Origin: Brevibacterium mcbrellneri ATCC 49030
GTDB taxonomy: Bacteria > Actinomycetota > Actinomycetes > Actinomycetales > Brevibacteriaceae
DNA: 36,222 nt
Assembly: GCF_000178455.1 (NCBI RefSeq)
Contig: NZ_ADNU01000065.1
Coordinates: 1-36,222, forward strand
Direction: 5' to 3'
Positions 1 through 7,272 of the stretch are shown in pieces (within the stretch, counting starts at the first letter, position 1; every line of letters begins with the position of its first letter). The translations under genes were made by a program, and so were the position numbers. Under the pieces are notes generated by a model. It saw nothing but the letters and a program-made list of their open reading frames with translations. It was not told the DNA's origin and searched no databases.

Positions 1-92
1 AGTAAAGCTGGAGTGACGGTGAACGAAGCGCGGTCGGTAGTTGGTGCGCTCATGATGAAGGGACGTGCTGCAAAGGACACCCACGGGTGGAA
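1..92 (+). repeat. Direct repeat, dprA 3'-end copy A
   Basis: Bases 1-92 match 4210-4301 in the same orientation with one difference (G at 70, A at 4279). After base 92 the sequences diverge, although both still reach a TAG stop followed by AGGCG. The repeat brackets the LysR-BKACE-MFS module, as the two sides of an inserted segment would. Confidence 0.9.
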
Positions 93-105
93 GAAACATG
101 GCTAG
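1..105 (+). CDS. dprA: 3' end of dprA (DNA processing protein DprA, C-terminal winged helix), cut by window edge
   Basis: An open frame runs in from the window edge and stops with TAG at 103-105. It encodes the last 34 residues (from SKAGVTVNEARSVVGAL to a GWKKHG end), which resemble the C-terminal winged-helix domain that follows the Rossmann domain of DprA, the RecA loader of natural transformation. The identity is inferred from this short segment and from position: dprA is commonly the gene before xerC in actinobacteria, and xerC lies at 12423. The rest of the gene is outside the window, so I cannot tell whether this is the intact native dprA or another detached tail like those at 4102, 7041 and 8633. 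The first 92 bases recur at 4210-4301 with a single mismatch. Confidence 0.6.
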   Translation, partial: SKAGVTVNEARSVVGALMMKGRAAKDTHGWKKHG

Positions 106-295
106 AGGCGTAATGCCGAGCTTCAACATGCGCTCAAAATAAGCGGTGCTGACCAGTCTTCCGATGTCTATTCCGAATTGGAATTCGTGTTAAGGCGCAC
201 TTGCGTCGCTAGGCCTTGTTCACTGTGTGATTGACATGAGCAAGAGGGCCAATAACATGATGGATGCCTGGTTACTGTGGGGCTCATTCGGTGGC
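106..295. other. Intergenic stretch without a recognisable gene
   Basis: This lies between the dprA stop and the 3' end of the minus-strand exporter gene. It holds the AGGCG junction just after the stop and a short palindrome around 173-186 (CGAATT-gg-AATTCG). No ribosome site with a plausible reading frame and no T-tailed hairpin was found. Base composition is AT-richer than the core genes further right. Confidence 0.5.
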
Positions 296-1702
296 TCAGT
301 TCCCGCTTCGTGAACGGTAGAAAGCTGGCAACATGGCTAGCAAGATTGCGATGAATGCCACCTCGACGCCAGGTAAGAGGTATGCCAGAGGTGATCCCAC
401 TCCCGCTAGCGCGACACCGATTCCGAGTAGAAGACCTCCGGTCGCCACGCCAGTGGATTGTCCCAATTGGCGACTTGCCGAGGCTGAGGATCCGGCCACA
501 CCTGAAATCGTCTTGGGTAAACTCGCCATAGCCAAATAGTTCACCGGAGTGTTGGCAGCGCCAAAGCCAAAGCCCATGCCACACGAGCCGGCGACGAACA
601 CAATCACTGCTACCCAAAGTTGGGCGCTCGTCACCAACGTGACCGCACCGCCAGCGATGAGCACGCCGCACAGAGTGGCGAAGGCTGCCGTCCGAATGGC
701 TCCGCGGATCTGCTTCGCTCCTTTCGCCTGCCCAGACCAGGACGCTCCCACCGCGGTGGCAATTGCCAGCGGGACGCTCACTGCTCCTGCCACACCTGCC
801 GTGAGACCGAACAAGTCCTGAAGAACGAAAGCAGCGACGAACAGCGTGGCACCGAGTCCAAGGTAGTTCACAAATGCGATGAGCATCGAGACCGAAAATG
901 ATCGGTCGTGAAACGCCCGAGGTGGGATCACCGGGTGCGCCAACTTGCGGTCACGCCATTGCCAAGCCGTGGCACACACGGGAACAGCACAGCCCAGTGC
1001 CACTTTTACCCAGGCAGGAGCGTCAGAGCGTAGTTCGATGAAGAATGCGGTCAGGGCAAGCATGCTACTACCCAAAAGGATGTGGGAGACGACGTCGACG
1101 TGGCGTTCTTTAGTGCCGGGTAGCTCTGGAAAACAAATAAGAACCGCGCAGAGGTACAGGGCACCGAGGCACGCCATTACGGTGAAGAAAGCACGCCACC
1201 CGAGCAGGTCCGTAACGATGCCACCTGCCACAGGCCCCAAGGCCATGCCCAGGCCAACTGACAAGCCCCACAGTGACATGTAGGAAGCGAGTTGTTCGGG
1301 CGTCTGTGCAATTACCCGCAGGGCGGCCAATCCCACGGGCACAAGAACTGAGGCGCCAGTCGCTGCGCACATTCGGCTGAGAGTAAGCCAGATCCCGGAA
1401 TCTGCCAACATACCTACCGTTGAGCCAAACGTGTAGATCAAGATCCCCGTTACGAGCACCGTACGCTTGTCGTAACGATCGCCCAGAGCGCCACCCAGCA
1501 TAGTCAGGGCTGCGAGAATGAGGACATATGCGGCTGAAACCCACTGCATGGTGGCTAGGTCGAGGCCCAAGTCGTCACGGATGCGTGGAAGTACCAGGTT
1601 GAGGCCGGTGTTATTGATGTTGACGGTCAGAGTGCCCATGGCGCAGGTGGCAACCGTGAGTTTCTGGAACGGTACTCTATTTCGCTTGTTCAAAGGAGAC
1701 AT
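296..1702 (-). CDS. MFS multidrug/metabolite exporter, DHA2 (14-TM EmrB/QacA-like) family
   Basis: The 468-residue hydrophobic protein has the features of a drug:H+ antiporter of the DHA2 branch. A motif A loop GALGDRYDKR lies between the second and third helices, and a motif C-like segment GLGMALGPVAGG in the fifth helix is typical of exporters. The length fits about 14 membrane segments. Its ATG (1700-1702) lies inside the end of the upstream beta-keto acid cleavage gene, a 13-base overlap, so the two are almost certainly cotranscribed and translationally coupled. By context it exports the substrate or product of that enzyme; import cannot be excluded. The pair is divergent from a LysR regulator and sits between dprA 3'-end repeats, which suggests acquisition as a cassette. 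Confidence 0.85.
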   Translation of the reverse strand: MSPLNKRNRVPFQKLTVATCAMGTLTVNINNTGLNLVLPRIRDDLGLDLATMQWVSAAYVLILAALTMLGGALGDRYDKRTVLVTGILIYTFGSTVGMLADSGIWLTLSRMCAATGASVLVPVGLAALRVIAQTPEQLASYMSLWGLSVGLGMALGPVAGGIVTDLLGWRAFFTVMACLGALYLCAVLICFPELPGTKERHVDVVSHILLGSSMLALTAFFIELRSDAPAWVKVALGCAVPVCATAWQWRDRKLAHPVIPPRAFHDRSFSVSMLIAFVNYLGLGATLFVAAFVLQDLFGLTAGVAGAVSVPLAIATAVGASWSGQAKGAKQIRGAIRTAAFATLCGVLIAGGAVTLVTSAQLWVAVIVFVAGSCGMGFGFGAANTPVNYLAMASLPKTISGVAGSSASASRQLGQSTGVATGGLLLGIGVALAGVGSPLAYLLPGVEVAFIAILLAMLPAFYRSRSGN

Positions 1703-2961
1703 GGCTGGTCAAGTTGCTCAATAGTTTTGCTGAGGCTGTCCATATCAGCGGTATTACGGTCTTTTAACACATCAAAATGGAGGCCTCTGTTCACATCATT
1801 TTTCTCGGTAACTGCTTCGTAACCGTATTTGCGCATTTCCGTTGTGACGTCGATGAGTAGCTGAACGTTTCCGGCAAGAGCAAGACCGGTGGCGACGTCA
1901 TAATGATATGGCGTGTCCTCCATGCCTGAGCGGATGATATCTACTTGGGCATCCGGCTGGCATGCGTAATGAACGATTCGTTGGAGTGGGCCGAGGACTC
2001 GTCCTTTGTCAACACCGATATCCATTGGTACACAATGCCGGGAGGCATGTTGTGGAATGACAGCCGCGCCTACGGAGACCGTCACATGTCGGCACTTGTA
2101 TCCCTTATGGTCATACTCCAAGCTCTTGGCAAGGTTTACGGCGTCAAGAAATTCAGCATACGTGTGAGGGAACGGTAACGTTGGTGAGAACCCGAACAAA
2201 AGAGTGATGTTAAGTTGGCCGGAGCTTCCGAGTGCAATATCTGGACGTTCGATACAAAACCGAGTTGCAAGATAGCTACGTTCAAGTTGAACCCATTCAA
2301 TTTCGTGTGGGAGATAGAGCCTGTTGCGCTCGCTAATTCCACGACTCAATACGGCGAGCTGTGTAGCAGGTGAAGTGCTTCCATAGTTCGCCCCGTTGGC
2401 CGTAGAGAAGGCCACTAGTGACGCGTCGACTTCCTTCTGGGTTGGTACGTAGCTTTTGGCTAGTTCGCTGAATTCGGCGGAGCATGCGAAATCGCGATTC
2501 AGGGGTCCGTGCTGTCGTTCAAGGTCGATGATGACTTGGAGTTCAACAGCTGCTTGCGTAGTTACGAAGTGTGCGCCTTCCATATGAAGGGGCAATGCTG
2601 CTTGACTTACCCGTTCCCATTCTCCGAGGTGTCTGATGGCCTCCTTAACCTCGGGCCCATTGCGGCTGGCGCCAAAGCTAATGACTACCGCGTCGTCGTA
2701 CTCTTGAACACTGTTGCTGACCGATTGGTAAATTGAGTTAGATGTGGTCTGTTCGTTCGTTTTAGGGTTTCTTGCATGGTAGTGCCAATATCGGCATCCG
2801 AGGTCAGCGAGGCGTTTCGCTTCGTCGGTTACGTCTGTGAGGCGGTGCTTGATTGTCATCCCGGATGCGGCTGCGTCGATGACAGGATCTCGACTAGGCT
2901 GGTGGTTGCGTGGCGTGAATTTTGCTCCAGTGACAGCAGAACCAAGGATCATTCGATCCAT
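1690..2961 (-). CDS. BKACE-family beta-keto acid cleavage enzyme (3-keto-5-aminohexanoate cleavage-like), long variant
   Basis: Family members use Zn2+ and acetyl-CoA to cleave a beta-keto acid into acetoacetate and a new acyl-CoA. The N-terminal GSAVTGAKFTP strand, the metal-binding HxH in YWHYHARNP (near residue 60) and the C-terminal RSGMEDTPY with its Glu-Asp pair are all present. Two things are unusual. At 423 residues it is well above the roughly 270-310 usual in the family, with extra sequence in the middle third. The TGAE of characterised Kce is TGAK here, so the residue corresponding to Glu14 is Lys. Substrate preference is therefore probably not 3-keto-5-aminohexanoate. The start at 2961 is preceded by a purine-rich GGAAAGGAAAA ribosome site. 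It is coupled to the exporter downstream and divergent from a LysR regulator. Confidence 0.82.
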   Translation of the reverse strand: MDRMILGSAVTGAKFTPRNHQPSRDPVIDAAASGMTIKHRLTDVTDEAKRLADLGCRYWHYHARNPKTNEQTTSNSIYQSVSNSVQEYDDAVVISFGASRNGPEVKEAIRHLGEWERVSQAALPLHMEGAHFVTTQAAVELQVIIDLERQHGPLNRDFACSAEFSELAKSYVPTQKEVDASLVAFSTANGANYGSTSPATQLAVLSRGISERNRLYLPHEIEWVQLERSYLATRFCIERPDIALGSSGQLNITLLFGFSPTLPFPHTYAEFLDAVNLAKSLEYDHKGYKCRHVTVSVGAAVIPQHASRHCVPMDIGVDKGRVLGPLQRIVHYACQPDAQVDIIRSGMEDTPYHYDVATGLALAGNVQLLIDVTTEMRKYGYEAVTEKNDVNRGLHFDVLKDRNTADMDSLSKTIEQLDQPCLL

Positions 2962-3086
2962 TTGTTTTCCTTTCCAGGCGTCACGCTGATTTAAGCAACA
3001 GAGTTGCTCGCTAGCGTTTCCGGAGGGACTCAGTAGAGGTATTTTTAACGTAATAATGTCTTGCGAAGGTAAGCAAGCAGATTTCG

Positions 3087-3103
3087 CTTATCAAGGAGAT
3101 AAG
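3087..3103. promoter_or_regulatory. Palindromic LysR-type box overlapping the lysR ribosome site
   Basis: CTTATC-aagga-GATAAG is a perfect inverted repeat (6-base arms, 5-base spacer) and contains the T-N11-A signature of LysR-family operators. It lies in the divergent intergenic region, and its spacer together with the first base of the right arm forms the AAGGAG Shine-Dalgarno of lysR. In DNA it can serve as regulator site; in RNA the same hairpin would present the ribosome site in its loop. Confidence 0.55.
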
Positions 3104-3111
3104 GGATTCTC

Positions 3112-3987
3112 ATGGAGTTACACCAACTGCGAGCATTTACTCAGGTCGTCGAGGATGGGTCCTTTCGAGAAGCGGCCGAGACATTGCACCTCACACAGGC
3201 TGCGATCAGTCACTCTATTAAGTCGTTGGAAGGTCGCGTAGGCGTGACACTTCTAAACCGTGGCCGTACAGGTGTCAGCCTGACTGAGGCCGGCGAAGTC
3301 CTGCTTCCCTATGCAAAACGTGTCGTGGAGACCATAGACGCAGCTTCGGAGGATCTCGCGTCCCTTCACGGCGCCGGTACTCTGAAACTGGCGACATTTG
3401 CGAGTGCATCTAATCACTATTTGCCTGCCGTATTGCAGGAATTCCACAGTCGTTTTCCTCGGATACGTCTTGATATCAAGGAGGGTAACGACCTTGACAC
3501 ACTTGAATGGTTACGAACTGGAGAAGTAGATGTCGCATTTGTCGTTGGTCACCCCCACAACGTGCAGTTTCAGCCGTTGTACGACGATGACTTCGTGCTC
3601 GTCGCAAGACGGGACCAAATGCCTGGCGTCGCAGAAAATGCTGTCCCCATTGAAATGATGGCAGATCAGCGAGTCATCGCAGCCACAGGTGGGTGCGAAA
3701 AGGTGGTTAGTGCAGCGCTGTCGGTCGCAAATACTTCTGTCGTGTATTCGGCCGTGGTGCGCGAACCCTCGACCGCTTTAGCGCTTGTGCAGGCAGGCGT
3801 TGGCATCACGATACTTCCTCGTTTGTTAGTCCCGACACTGCCAAGAACTCTCGTCTGCTTAGATATCATTCCGAGAATCTCTCGTCAGATCAGCATCGCT
3901 GTTAGGAGGGGCGAGAGACGGTCTCACGCTGTCGCATCCTTCATGGGACTCGTGGGTCAAATGCGCGGTATCCACGGTCAAGAATAA
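3112..3987 (+). CDS. LysR-family transcriptional regulator
   Basis: The 291-residue protein has the standard layout: an N-terminal winged helix-turn-helix (residues 1-60, with LHLTQAAISHSIKSLE as recognition region) followed by the two-lobed substrate-binding fold (about 88-285). Length is normal for the family. It is transcribed away from the BKACE and exporter genes, the classical arrangement in which the LysR protein activates the divergent operon in response to a pathway metabolite and represses itself. The ATG at 3112 follows an AAGGAG element with rather long spacing (13 bases), inside a palindromic box. The co-inducer is presumably the beta-keto acid handled by the neighbouring enzyme; that is inference. 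Confidence 0.9.
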   Translation: MELHQLRAFTQVVEDGSFREAAETLHLTQAAISHSIKSLEGRVGVTLLNRGRTGVSLTEAGEVLLPYAKRVVETIDAASEDLASLHGAGTLKLATFASASNHYLPAVLQEFHSRFPRIRLDIKEGNDLDTLEWLRTGEVDVAFVVGHPHNVQFQPLYDDDFVLVARRDQMPGVAENAVPIEMMADQRVIAATGGCEKVVSAALSVANTSVVYSAVVREPSTALALVQAGVGITILPRLLVPTLPRTLVCLDIIPRISRQISIAVRRGERRSHAVASFMGLVGQMRGIHGQE

Positions 3988-4101
3988 GCAGTTGACCTCA
4001 CGCTGGCACTTTCAATGTAGGTAGATTTTTAATTTGGTTCGGGACGCTGGCGCTTCTTAGAACTCAAACGCGAGAGCACATGCCGGTTTGCTATCGCCTA
4101 G

Positions 4102-4314
4102 AACATTCGGCAGGCGGAGTTGAGGATCACGGACGATTTGGATGAACCTGAGTTGCGGGTGTTCGCCGCGTTGCCCACTGCGAGGGGTGCGGGTTTGGAT
4201 TCGGTGGCCAGTAAAGCTGGAGTGACGGTGAACGAAGCGCGGTCGGTAGTTGGTGCGCTCATGATGAAGGGACGTGCTACAAAGGACACCCACGGGTGGA
4301 AAACGACCGGTTAG
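4102..4314 (+). pseudogene. Detached dprA 3' end, copy B
   Basis: From just after an in-frame TAG (4099-4101) to the TAG at 4312-4314 the frame reads as a DprA-type C-terminal domain: a short acidic linker, ELRVFAALP (first helix of the winged helix), GLDSVASKAGVTVNEARSVVGAL (recognition part) and THGWKTTG at the end. No Rossmann-fold part of DprA precedes it; upstream is the lysR gene. It is the longest copy in the window and lets the shorter ones be recognised. Its final residues (KTTG) differ from the KKHG of copies A and C. An internal TTG at 4120 could start a 64-residue peptide, but I see no convincing ribosome site. Confidence 0.65.
4210..4301 (+). repeat. Direct repeat, dprA 3'-end copy B core
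   Basis: This is the partner of 1-92, with one mismatch over 92 bases. It lies about 4.2 kb downstream in the same orientation, so recombination between the two would delete the entire LysR-BKACE-MFS module and leave a single dprA end. Confidence 0.9.
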
Positions 4315-4345
4315 AGGCGCCCTTGCATGTGTGGTGAGAGTGGCA

Positions 4346-4688
4346 TCATGACAGCGTCTCCAAGGCGCGGGTGATCGGAGTCTTGGCCCGGGGGAGCTGC
4401 AAGGCGATCTGAATCAGGCTGTTGGGCTTCCCTCCACGACGCAACCACTCCCTGAGTGAGTCTCGTGCGATCTCGTAGCCGAGCTGGCCACGGAGACGGA
4501 ACGCATCGGCGATGCAACGTTCGGGGGAGTAGAGCCCGATCGATAGGTCGGCGCCTTCGACTGGCACTTCGTCGCGTCCGAGGTCGAAGGTCTCGGTGTC
4601 AAACTGGTGCCAGGTGATCGCCTGCTCGGTAAAGGCCGGCGCGGGACGGGCCTACGCGGTCAGCGGTCGACAGGGTGATTGGAGGCAT
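4346..4688 (-). pseudogene. Internally deleted AbiEi-type antitoxin gene (type IV toxin-antitoxin)
   Basis: On the minus strand an ATG at 4688, preceded by AGAGGTG, begins a short frame (MPPITLSTADRVG). The central part is missing. After a frame change the C-terminal antitoxin domain continues from ITWHQFDTETFDLGRDEV through GLYSPERCIADAFRLRG and WLRRGG to the stop at 4346. This C-terminal part aligns by eye with the intact AbiEi at 7273-7851 (VTWHSFATDTFTLGRE, AIYSPERTIIDCFRLMH, WLRRTG). An operator-like inverted repeat remains upstream at 4722-4741. No toxin partner remains. It points opposite to the intact copy, so it is an independently acquired relative and not a simple tandem duplicate. 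Confidence 0.75.
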
Positions 4689-4721
4689 GTGGGTCACCTC
4701 TATCAGCATGGAACGAAATGC

Positions 4722-4741
4722 TCACAGATAAGTATATGTGA
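4722..4741. promoter_or_regulatory. Remnant AbiE-type operator (inverted repeat)
   Basis: TCACA and TGTGA are separated by 10 bases, about 35 bases upstream of the decayed antitoxin's ATG. Read on the minus strand, the pattern CACATA-ACTT-TGTG resembles the inverted repeat at 7232-7250 before the intact AbiEi gene. AbiEi antitoxins are known to bind inverted repeats in their own promoter. Confidence 0.45.
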
Positions 4742-5050
4742 TCACAGTTCGTCTCAGGTGGGGTGGAGCTTCCGTTTAGAGTTATGCCATCGTCTGGGCG
4801 TGCTTTTTCGCGGATGAGTTCGGTGATGGAAAGTACAACTCCTTGAACAGGAGAGAACGCATGAACACATCGCGACGCCAGCCAGGCGTTAATGCTCATC
4901 CAGGCCGTACAAGTCGATCGATGGTCTATCCGGCTTACGCGCAGAGCGGTCCCGAATCCCCAATTTCGGTGCCGATTCCGATCTCAAGCCCAGGAAGTGG
5001 CGCGTTTGCAGGAAGCGCGGTTTGCTTTGAGGCTCGTAAGTTTCGGGTTC
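4742..5050. other. Stretch with no recognisable gene; one short ribosome-site-bearing ORF
   Basis: A plus-strand frame 4861-5064 (67 residues) has a fair GGAG ribosome site 7 bases before its ATG. Its composition (serine, proline and arginine rich, no motif) does not look like a conserved protein, and it runs into the 3' end of the converging rhodanese-like remnant. I treat the region as the promoter side of the decayed AbiE unit plus unidentified debris. Confidence 0.35.
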
Positions 5051-5257
5051 TCAAGCGACGTTGAAAATGATGTCTTTGTTTGCTCTCCACTCGATGATGC
5101 CCTCATCCATCGCTTTCGCGTCGATGCCACGTTCACGCAACCACACGGCGGCTTCCCGTGAGATTCTGCACAGTTCTCCCCGGCAGTACAGCACGACTTC
5201 GGCGAACACATCGAACACGTCTGCTTTGCTCAGCCCAGACATACTCCTCTCTTTCAT
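5051..5257 (-). pseudogene. Short rhodanese-like protein, probable internally deleted ArsR-rhodanese regulator
   Basis: The 68-residue frame ends with the second half of a rhodanese domain: VVLYCRGELCRISREAAVWL, with an active-site-loop cysteine, then ERGIDAKAMDEGIIEWRA. The CRGxxC loop is characteristic of rhodanese domains fused to ArsR-type regulators. The first residues (MSGLSKADVFDVFAEV) resemble the beginning of such ArsR domains (KxELFxxFAxV). I infer an in-frame deletion joining the two ends and removing the DNA-binding helices. The second ATG (5242) has a purine-rich AGAGGAG immediately before it; the first is at 5257. It follows the MFS gene on the same strand, a known pairing. Expression is possible, but regulator activity is not expected. 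Confidence 0.6.
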
Positions 5258-5303
5258 GGAATAAGGGAAACGCTTTCGTGGTGGGAAGCAGTGAGCTTTC
5301 GCC

Positions 5304-6563
5304 TCAGCGTTGTTCGTTCCGTGCCCAGAAGAGAACGGGGATTAGGAGGGTAACGAGGGTGCCGCCGCCAATGGACAGCACCTGGTAGCTTGTGGCGTGC
5401 ATGACGGCCCCAGATGCCACCCCACCGCCGGCGCCGACGAGCGCGATGAGCACATCGATGGTGCCCTGTGTCTTAGGTCGGTTCTGCGGCACTGTTGCAT
5501 CGACCACGAGCGCTGTGCCTGCGACTAGGCCAAAGTTCCATCCGAGGCCGAGCAGTACGAGCGCGAGGATTAGCAGTCCGAGAGAATCGGCAGGGGCAAA
5601 TGCTGCCAAGAGCCCGGCGAGCAACAGTGTGACTCCGGAGGCGATCACCATTGGGGTGCGGCCAAGTTTGTCGACGAGGGTGCCGGTGAATAGCGAGGGT
5701 AGCCACATCGCTCCGATATGGAGTCCGATCACGAGACCAATCGCGTCCATTCCGTGGTCGTGGGCTCTCATGTGCACCGGAGTCATCGTCATGATCGCGA
5801 TCATGACGATCTGCGTGAGCACCATCACCGTCGCGCCGACGTATGCGCTCACCCCGACTTTCGGTATTGTCGTGGCCTGATCACTCTGGGCGGCTTGGGC
5901 TGTTTCGTGTTCGGCTATGTCTCGTGCAAGCAGGTAGGGGTCGGGCCGGAGGAATGCAAACAGGAAGAGACCAGCCGCGGTATAGGCAACCGCTGCCAGG
6001 ATGAACGGACCCGCCAGAGTTGGCACGCCTATTGCGTCAGCGAAAACGCCCATTGGCTCGATGAGGTTCGGGCCTGCGACGGCACCGATCGTGGTGGCGA
6101 CCATCGCCATGCTCGCTCCGAACCCGCGCCTGCTGGGCAGTGCCAGGTCTGTGCCAGCATAGCGGGATTGCAGGTTCGTCGCGGTGCCTGAGCCGTAGAT
6201 GAACAAAGCAACGAATAACAGGGGAGCGTTGTCTGCGATTGCGGCGATCACGACGCCGAGAGCGCCGATCCCACCAGCGATGAACCCGCAGGCCAAGCCC
6301 ATGCGACGACCGAATCGCTGTGTGGAGCGGCCCACAAGGTAGGCGGCGAGGGCCGAGCCCAGCGTGAATAGGCCAGTCGGCAAGCCGGAGAGAGCATCGG
6401 CGCCGAGCATGTCTTGCGCAAGCAGCGCTCCTACAGCGAGCCCGGCAGCCAGGCCAGCACCCCCAAGGATCTGGCTCAGGATCACAACTGTGAGCGTGCG
6501 TTTGTGCACGCGGGCACGTTCGTGCTCACTAATCGATGCGTGGAGTTTAGAATCGGTATTCAT
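5304..6563 (-). CDS. MFS transporter (12-TM)
   Basis: About 419 residues with a cytoplasmic N-terminal leader (MNTDSKLHASISEHERARVHKR), then 12 predicted membrane segments. A motif A-like loop VGRSTQRFGRRMGL follows the second segment and VDKLGRTPM marks the equivalent loop of the second half. I place the start at 6563, with GAAAGA upstream, and not at the farther in-frame ATG at 6623, whose 20 added residues lack transporter character. The central loop (LLARDIAEHETAQ) is the usual inter-domain linker. A rhodanese-type remnant follows directly, so the pair probably arrived together; ArsR-rhodanese/MFS pairs are often linked with sulfur, metal or oxidant stress, but the substrate cannot be told from sequence. 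Confidence 0.82.
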   Translation of the reverse strand: MNTDSKLHASISEHERARVHKRTLTVVILSQILGGAGLAAGLAVGALLAQDMLGADALSGLPTGLFTLGSALAAYLVGRSTQRFGRRMGLACGFIAGGIGALGVVIAAIADNAPLLFVALFIYGSGTATNLQSRYAGTDLALPSRRGFGASMAMVATTIGAVAGPNLIEPMGVFADAIGVPTLAGPFILAAVAYTAAGLFLFAFLRPDPYLLARDIAEHETAQAAQSDQATTIPKVGVSAYVGATVMVLTQIVMIAIMTMTPVHMRAHDHGMDAIGLVIGLHIGAMWLPSLFTGTLVDKLGRTPMVIASGVTLLLAGLLAAFAPADSLGLLILALVLLGLGWNFGLVAGTALVVDATVPQNRPKTQGTIDVLIALVGAGGGVASGAVMHATSYQVLSIGGGTLVTLLIPVLFWARNEQR

Positions 6564-6702
6564 TCGGTATCTTTCGTGGAGAGTGACGGGCGTGGGCGCA
6601 AAGTCCCGTTGGTGGCGACGCAAGTCGGAATGTTACTGCAAGCTGAAATAGCGATTCGAGGTCAGTGACGTTTCGTCCCGGGGCGGTGTGGTGCTTGACG
6701 GC

Positions 6703-6861
6703 TCAGAACACCAGTGTCTTGTCAGAAGCGAAGGTGAGGTCGGCGAGTTCGTTTATCCTTGAGCGGCATCCGCCGATGATCTGAATCGCACCACCGATCT
6801 TGATGACTTCCGAGCTCCAGATGAATTCGAACTTCTTGTTGTTGAACGCGCACTGTTGCAT
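6703..6861 (-). CDS. Small unidentified ORF (52 aa), possibly a gene fragment
   Basis: Starting from ATG at 6861, the frame encodes a 52-residue peptide of protein-like composition (FEFIWSSEVIKIGGAIQII, then RINELADLTFASDKTLVF). The alternation of hydrophobic and polar residues is unlike the random frames around it, and the frame stays open upstream of the ATG for about 13 more codons. I do not recognise the family. There is no clear ribosome site. It lies between the MFS gene and dprA-end copy C, so it may be the tail of a lost gene. Confidence 0.3.
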   Translation of the reverse strand: MQQCAFNNKKFEFIWSSEVIKIGGAIQIIGGCRSRINELADLTFASDKTLVF

Positions 6862-7040
6862 GATCTTCGATGATCGCGATGTTTTTGTCTCGAAAGAAGG
6901 AACTGTAGCGCGCTATTCCAGGGATCCATGGAATAGGACGCTATGGGACTTCTGTACCGTACGCAAAAGGCAGGATTGCGAGTGGCTTCCCAATCGCAAG
7001 GCCGGACACGATCGTGACCAATACCTTCGCGCTGGTCGGC

Positions 7041-7159
7041 TGGTCCTGGTAGCTCTTAAGTTAAGTCTGACCGTTGCTGAAGCTCGCTCGGTGGTTAGTG
7101 TGCTCATGATGAAAGGCCGAGCGACAAAGGACGGGAATGGGTGGAAGAAACATGGCTAG
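7041..7159 (+). pseudogene. Detached dprA 3' end, copy C (internally deleted)
   Basis: The frame ending with TAG at 7157-7159 reads LVLVAL, then LSLTVAEARSVVSVLMMKGRATKDGNGWKKHG. The first part matches the helix ELRVFAALP of copy B and the second the recognition region and end, with about 15 residues in between missing. It keeps the KKHG end of copy A but differs from A and B at many third positions, so it is an older or independently derived copy. TAG is followed by AGGCGCC. Immediately downstream comes the AbiE module. Confidence 0.6.
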
Positions 7160-7230
7160 AGGCGCCGTAACGCTTGATGATTCCGGGTGGTGTTGCGAGT
7201 TACCCTCACTCTCTTTTGTTTCTAACTGTT

Positions 7231-7264
7231 TACACATAAACTTGATGTGTGTACATGTAGGAGG
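7231..7264 (+). promoter_or_regulatory. Operator-like inverted repeat and ribosome site of the abiE operon
   Basis: ACACAT and ATGTGT (7232-7237 and 7245-7250) flank a 7-base spacer, matching the autoregulatory inverted repeats bound by AbiEi antitoxins. A perfect AGGAGG at 7259-7264 sits 8 bases before the GTG at 7273 and decides that start, because the alternative GTG at 7264 would lie within the ribosome site itself. Confidence 0.6.
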
Positions 7265-7272
7265 TGATCGAC

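Noticed and set aside
168..671. Minus-strand 167-residue frame
   Set aside because: It overlaps the end of the DHA2 exporter in another frame and shows arginine- and serine-rich random composition.
4861..5064. 67-residue plus-strand gene
   Set aside because: The ribosome site is fair but the sequence has no protein-like pattern and runs into a converging remnant; kept only as a note.
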